A stretch of 28,279 bases of DNA from an uncultured Bilophila sp. (GTDB lineage: Bacteria > Desulfobacterota > Desulfovibrionia > Desulfovibrionales > Desulfovibrionaceae). Positions 24,551-28,279 of the stretch are shown piece by piece. The DNA lies in NCBI GenBank assembly GCA_910585945.1, contig CAJUHZ010000031.1:1-28279 (forward strand). The letters run 5' to 3'. Both the position numbers and the translations under genes were made by a program. Below the pieces are notes generated by a model that was not told where the DNA came from, made no database searches, and saw nothing but the letters and a program-made list of their open reading frames with translations. Position 1 is the first letter of the stretch, and each line of letters starts with the position of its first letter.

Positions 24551-25705
24551 GTGCGGAATCCCGTCTTTTCGCCCGCCCAGCCCTGGCTCGCGCCGCTGGC
24601 GGGCTGGTCGGACCTGCCCTTTCGCCTCCTGTGCCGCGAACAGGGCGCGGCCGTATGCTGCACCGAGATGATCAGCGCCAAGGGGCTGGTCTACGGGGGA
24701 GCCGCCACGCGGGAACTGCTGGCCGTCTCCCCCGAGGATACGCCCCTTGTGGCTCAGCTTTTCGGGGCGGAGCCTTCCTTTATGGCGGAAGCGGCCAAAC
24801 GCCTGCTGGACATGGGCTTTGCCTGGTTTGACTGCAACATGGGCTGTTCCGTGCCCAAGGTCACCCGGACAGGCGCGGGCGCGGCCCTGTGCCGGGATAC
24901 GGATCGCGCCCGGCGCATTGCCGAAGCCCTGATCCGCGTGGCCGGGGAAGGCCGCGTGGGCTTCAAGCTGCGCCTCGGGTGGGATTCCGGCCGGCCGGCT
25001 CCTTCCCGGACGCCGACAGCCGTTTCGCTGAAGGCCCCTGCACCTGATCCGACAGATACAAGGGCGGATGCGGGGGCAGGCGCACCGGCAATCGTCCCGG
25101 CAGCGCGCGGCGCAACGCCCCCTTCTCTCCCTCCGGGCGAGACCTGGCGGGAACTTGGCGTGGCTCTGGCCGGACTCGGCGCGGGCTGGTTGACGCTGCA
25201 CCCGCGCACGGCCAAACAGGGCTTTACGGGCGAGGCGCGCTGGTCCGCCGTGGCGGAACTCAAGCGCCTGGTCTCCGTGCCGGTGATCGCCAGCGGGGAT
25301 CTGTTCACGGCGCACGACGGCATCCGCTGCCTGGCCGAAACCGGGGCGGACGCCGTGATGTACGCGCGGGGCGCTTTGCGCGATCCGGCCATTTTCGCCG
25401 CGCACCGCCGCCTGGCGCAAGGAGAGCCGGCCCCGGAACCGGATGCCGCGGAGCTCTTCGCCCGCATCCGCCGCCATGCCGAACTCGCCAGATCCCTGAC
25501 CCCGCCTCGTCCCGCGCTGCTCAAGATGCGGACCATTGTTCCCCGCTACGCGCGCGGTCCGGAACACGCGCGGAGCCTGCGCCTCGCCGTGATCGCCTGC
25601 CGAAGCTGGGAGGAATTCGACGAGGTCATCGCCCGCTTTGAAAACGCCGCCCGGGAGTCAGCCCTCGTCAAAGCGCCCGGGGACAACAACGCCACAAGTG
25701 TTTGA
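24551..25705 (+). CDS. tRNA-dihydrouridine synthase, 384 aa
   Basis: This FMN enzyme reduces uridine in tRNA to dihydrouridine. Family motifs are LAPLAGWSDLPFRLLC at 13-28, TEMISAKGL at 38-46, AQLFG at 68-72, DCNMGC with catalytic C99, FKLRLGWD ending at 145, HPRTAKQGFTGEARW, and VIASGDLFTAHDG near the phosphate-binding site. The GTG at 24551 is chosen because it follows GGAAGGAG by 7 bases; an in-frame ATG at 24488 lies inside a hairpin repeat. Residues 146-196 are a Pro/Ala/Thr-rich insert directly after KLRLGWD, between core strands. Such a flexible insert is unusual for this compact TIM barrel. The Dus subgroup is not clear. It is followed convergently by the flagellin gene. Confidence 0.93.
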   Translation: MRNPVFSPAQPWLAPLAGWSDLPFRLLCREQGAAVCCTEMISAKGLVYGGAATRELLAVSPEDTPLVAQLFGAEPSFMAEAAKRLLDMGFAWFDCNMGCSVPKVTRTGAGAALCRDTDRARRIAEALIRVAGEGRVGFKLRLGWDSGRPAPSRTPTAVSLKAPAPDPTDTRADAGAGAPAIVPAARGATPPSLPPGETWRELGVALAGLGAGWLTLHPRTAKQGFTGEARWSAVAELKRLVSVPVIASGDLFTAHDGIRCLAETGADAVMYARGALRDPAIFAAHRRLAQGEPAPEPDAAELFARIRRHAELARSLTPPRPALLKMRTIVPRYARGPEHARSLRLAVIACRSWEEFDEVIARFENAARESALVKAPGDNNATSV

Positions 25706-25711
25706 GATTGC

Positions 25712-25727
25712 ACAACCTCAAGGTTGT
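25712..25727 (+). terminator. Possible weak terminator after dus
   Basis: ACAACC-TCAA-GGTTGT forms a perfect 6-bp stem with a 4-base loop, 7 bases after the dus stop codon. It is followed by TCTGTCC and not by a clean T run, so termination efficiency is doubtful. Confidence 0.35.
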
Positions 25728-25758
25728 TCTGTCCTCATGGCGCCGTCTCACCCGGAAT

Positions 25759-25797
25759 CGGGGGCGCGGCCCCTGCCCCCGGCAGGGGAGGGATTCC
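25759..25797 (+). repeat. Diverged extragenic palindromic repeat, copy C
   Basis: GGGGCGCGGCCCC followed by CCCCCGGCAGGGG and ATTCCCCC repeats the layout of 24366-24413 with many changes. It lies between the convergent dus and flagellin genes. Confidence 0.5.
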
Positions 25798-25840
25798 CCC
25801 CTCAGCGCCGGGTCGGCACATGCCGGGTGACCTTGTATCA

Positions 25841-28279
25841 TTACCCCTGCAACAGATTCATCAGCATGTGCGGGAAGCTGTTGGCCTGACTGAGCATGGC
25901 CGTGGCGGATTCGGTCAATATCTGGTTGCGGACAAAGGCGGTCATTTCCGTGGCGACGTCCGTGTCCGAAATACGCGATTCCGAGGCTTGCAGGTTTTCG
26001 GCCTGAATGGAAAGGTTGGTTACAGTGTTTTCGAGACGGTTCTGAAGCGCGCCAAGGTGAGCGCGGATTTTGTCCTTGGAGACAATGGCGTTGTCTATGG
26101 CGACAAGGGCTTTTTGCGCGGCTTCCTGGGTGGAGATGGTCGCGCCATCCGCTGGAATACTGCCCACCGCGCCAGGTTTGGGCACAAATTCAGTCTTTAT
26201 GCCAGTTATGGTTTTGGCCTCCAGCCTGTCAATTATGGCTTTGTGCGCCGGATTTGCCGGATTGAGCAAATCTCTTTCTAAATAGGGATTTAGCGGATTG
26301 GAAGTAAAAGTCTTGCCTTCGTCCGGAGAGTAGTAAGTTATGTTCGTGGTTTTGTCTTCATAAACATAATACAAGTCTGGAAAGGGAGTTCTTTCAGATC
26401 TGATGGAGGTATCCCATATTTCTTCCAAGCGTTGCATGATGGCTAGATCATCGGGATCATTCTTGTCAAGATAGCGGTTCCAGCGGCTATCGTAAATCCT
26501 GTCTGGAGCGGCATCCACGGGGCGCCAATACCAGTTTAGGCCCGTGACAGGATCCAGCATTTGCCGCGCCTGATACTGGCCCAATTTCGATTCGCAACGG
26601 GGAATCAGATTGGCCGCCTCACTTGGGCTAACTGGCAAAAATTCCGGATGATCCTTATTCAAGAAAAAAGTCTTGCCGCCGTCCATTGTATAGTAGACTG
26701 AGCCCGGCTTGGAGGGATTGCGATATACGTCCACTTCCAGGCTCAACGTGGCCGTGGCGTCAATTTTGTTAAAATTGGCTATGAGCGCGCCATATCCAGG
26801 AGCGGACGCGTCCAGTACGCTGCCCTGGTAATCCGCGAGATTATCAAAAAAAGTTTTGCCATTATCCATGCTGTAATACTTTTTATTGCCGTTGGCCAGG
26901 TCTTCATACACTTTACAGGATATATTGCTCCAGGCTTTCATTTGCGTGCCCAGCAAACGGGCGATCTCCGCCGCGTCCGCTGCGGAGGAAGCGTCCAGAA
27001 CAACATCCGGGTCCGATTTCGAAATATCCGTGAAAAATACTTTGCCATAATCCGCGCCTGAATAGAAATCGGCAAGTGTGTAATATTTCTGACCCGTGTC
27101 AGGATGCGTATAAATATCATATGAAAATCTAAGTTTGTCTTCCTTCATCTTCGGAACAAGACGGTCTATGATATCCTGCTCCCATCTGGGATCCAGCGGT
27201 GTGAGCGGCGATGAGTTTATTGAAAAATAAAAAGTAGCTCCATCCCTGCTGTAACATGTATTCCCCGTGACAGGATCGGTATACTTATTAAAAAGAATTA
27301 TTATCTCCGGATTCTGAACTGTCTGCTTGATTATCGAAGGTTTAAGAGTATCTATAATCGCCTTGTCCTCCGGTTTGGAGGCATCAAGCGCGCTGTTGTT
27401 AGGTTGTAGCTTGCTGAGCGTAAAGCTCTGACCGCCATTGCATGTATAGTATTTTGTGCCATCTGGGTTCAGATACACATCCCAGAAAACTCTTGCGGAA
27501 AATCTTCTGCCAGCATCCACCAGCCTGTCGAGAACAAGTTTATCGCTGGCATTTGTCTCGTCCAGTTTTGACAGCGGGTCAAAAGCGTTGGACGTAATTA
27601 TCTGGTTGCTGCCCGTGTTGAGTCTTTTGTAATACTCCTTATTTGTGACAGGATCGATCAGTATATCATAATTAAAATCGGCATAATCCCTTTCCGCGTT
27701 GGGAATCAGTCTCTTTATGATTTGCGCATGCGTCTCCACTTTCTCGTCAAGCATTGTGCCGCCTGGATTATTTATATCAGAAAACCATACTTTGCCGTCT
27801 GTATAATATGTTCCACCGGTATCCGGATCTTCATATTGATAATATAGATTCTCCTGCTTATATGTAAGTTGCACTTGGCCGGTGGTCTCAATCGGAACAT
27901 ACTCAACGCCTGGAACGACCTGCGTCGCTCCGGCGCCCACGCCAAGCGCGACCGCCGTGCAATCTCCAATGCTTACATAATAATAATCTTCCGCTGAATC
28001 GTTGGCGGTGCCAAAATGAATTTTCAGCGCGCCGGTAGCCCGCATCCCCTTGCCGTTGTGCGTGCCGGAAAGCGATCCATCCAAAAGTTTTATACCGTTG
28101 AAATCCGTGGCATTGGCAATGCGATCGATTTCCGCCGCCATTGCCTGAAATTCGGAATCGATCATCAGACGTTGGGTTGAATTGTACGTTCCGGTCGCGG
28201 CCTGCTCGGCCAGCTCCTTCATGCGGATCAGTTTTTCGTCAATGACCGCCAGCGCGCCGTCAGCCGTCTGGATCATGGA
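25841..28279 (-). CDS. Flagellin with giant repeat-bearing central insertion (N-terminally partial)
   Basis: The gene runs off the right edge, so the first part (probably about 70-80 residues of D0/D1) is missing; at least 812 residues are encoded here. Counting from the methionine at 28276, residues 1-70 are a textbook flagellin D1 segment (MIQTADGALAVIDEKL, QRLMIDSEF, TDFNGIKLLDGS), followed by LKIHFGTANDSAEDYYY as in Desulfovibrio flagellins. Residues about 715-811 are the matching C-terminal D1/D0 (KDKIRAHLGALQNRLENT, NLQASESRISDTDVATEM, ending NLLQG). Without the part between, it would be a roughly 300-residue flagellin. The central 600 residues hold nine tandem repeats and would form a large D2/D3 surface domain on the filament. 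The stop at 25841 is convergent with dus. Promoter and start lie outside the window. Confidence 0.95.
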   Translation of the reverse strand, partial: SMIQTADGALAVIDEKLIRMKELAEQAATGTYNSTQRLMIDSEFQAMAAEIDRIANATDFNGIKLLDGSLSGTHNGKGMRATGALKIHFGTANDSAEDYYYVSIGDCTAVALGVGAGATQVVPGVEYVPIETTGQVQLTYKQENLYYQYEDPDTGGTYYTDGKVWFSDINNPGGTMLDEKVETHAQIIKRLIPNAERDYADFNYDILIDPVTNKEYYKRLNTGSNQIITSNAFDPLSKLDETNASDKLVLDRLVDAGRRFSARVFWDVYLNPDGTKYYTCNGGQSFTLSKLQPNNSALDASKPEDKAIIDTLKPSIIKQTVQNPEIIILFNKYTDPVTGNTCYSRDGATFYFSINSSPLTPLDPRWEQDIIDRLVPKMKEDKLRFSYDIYTHPDTGQKYYTLADFYSGADYGKVFFTDISKSDPDVVLDASSAADAAEIARLLGTQMKAWSNISCKVYEDLANGNKKYYSMDNGKTFFDNLADYQGSVLDASAPGYGALIANFNKIDATATLSLEVDVYRNPSKPGSVYYTMDGGKTFFLNKDHPEFLPVSPSEAANLIPRCESKLGQYQARQMLDPVTGLNWYWRPVDAAPDRIYDSRWNRYLDKNDPDDLAIMQRLEEIWDTSIRSERTPFPDLYYVYEDKTTNITYYSPDEGKTFTSNPLNPYLERDLLNPANPAHKAIIDRLEAKTITGIKTEFVPKPGAVGSIPADGATISTQEAAQKALVAIDNAIVSKDKIRAHLGALQNRLENTVTNLSIQAENLQASESRISDTDVATEMTAFVRNQILTESATAMLSQANSFPHMLMNLLQG
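26207..27847 (-). repeat. Nine degenerate ~60-aa tandem repeats in the flagellin
   Basis: Units by residue (from M at 28276) are about 144-200, 201-260, 261-323, 324-382, 383-450, 451-510, 511-566, 567-633 and 634-690. The shared pattern is an aromatic strand with D-P-x-T-G, then YY-T/S, D-G-K-T-F-F, a short loop, L-D-x-x-x-P, and an amphipathic helix ending I-I-x-R-L. Clear examples are DPDTGGTYYTDGK (150-162), DPVTGNTCYSRDG (334-346), YYSMDNGKTFF (467-477), YYTMDGGKTFF (528-538) and YYSPDEGKTF (648-657). Units 2 and 8 are the most decayed. The repeats are detectable at protein level only; I see no long identical DNA, which indicates old duplications. The encoding DNA is AT-rich compared with its flanks. 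Confidence 0.85.

Noticed and set aside
21661..24681. 1006-residue minus-strand open frame opposite valS
   Set aside because: ValS has intact HMGH and KMSKS motifs on the plus strand; the antisense frame is a codon-bias artefact.
26207..27847. CRISPR array or recent DNA tandem repeat in the AT-rich flagellin region
   Set aside because: The repetition is degenerate and visible only in the protein; there are no identical direct repeats with regular unique spacers, and the frame is open throughout.

Overview
The window is GC-rich DNA with dense, short-spaced genes, consistent with a Desulfovibrionaceae-type bacterium (Desulfovibrio, Bilophila and relatives). The grounds are the flagellin core, the DUF748 and alpha-2-macroglobulin envelope proteins, and a CofD-like protein paired with an amidotransferase-like protein. 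This placement is inference; there is no rRNA or other definitive marker gene here.

Left end (1-2650): a (GT)16 microsatellite at the very edge, a hairpin-rich non-coding stretch, and a 173-bp element bounded by 20-bp inverted repeats that abuts the stop codon of an EamA/DMT-family transporter. The transporter follows a Sir2-type NAD-dependent deacylase on the minus strand with 32 bp between them, so the two look like one operon. A 439-bp gap then holds a good sigma-70-like promoter pointing right.

Envelope block (2651-18744): on the plus strand, a BI-1/YccA membrane protein and a 1328-residue DUF748 AsmA-like protein. Convergent on the minus strand are pbpC (penicillin-binding protein 1C), a 2150-residue thioester-containing bacterial alpha-2-macroglobulin, and a methyl-accepting chemotaxis protein. 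The macroglobulin and PBP1C form the known bacterial pair in which one traps proteases in the periplasm and the other is a peptidoglycan synthase.

Middle (18955-21576): two minus-strand genes only 3 bp apart. One is a BPL-N/class I amidotransferase-like protein, the other a CofD/YvcK-like protein. I recall CofD-like proteins of this kind being labelled 'GAK system' in Desulfovibrio annotation; no other member of such a system is visible in this window.

Right end (21658-28279): valS and a dihydrouridine synthase on the plus strand, separated by five strong consecutive hairpins that belong to a repeated extragenic palindrome family also found before pbpC and after dus. The window ends inside a minus-strand flagellin. 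Its conserved D1/D0 ends are ordinary, but about 600 residues are inserted between them. These contain nine degenerate tandem repeats of about 60 residues, encoded by DNA much richer in A+T than the rest of the window. This flagellin is the most unusual object here.
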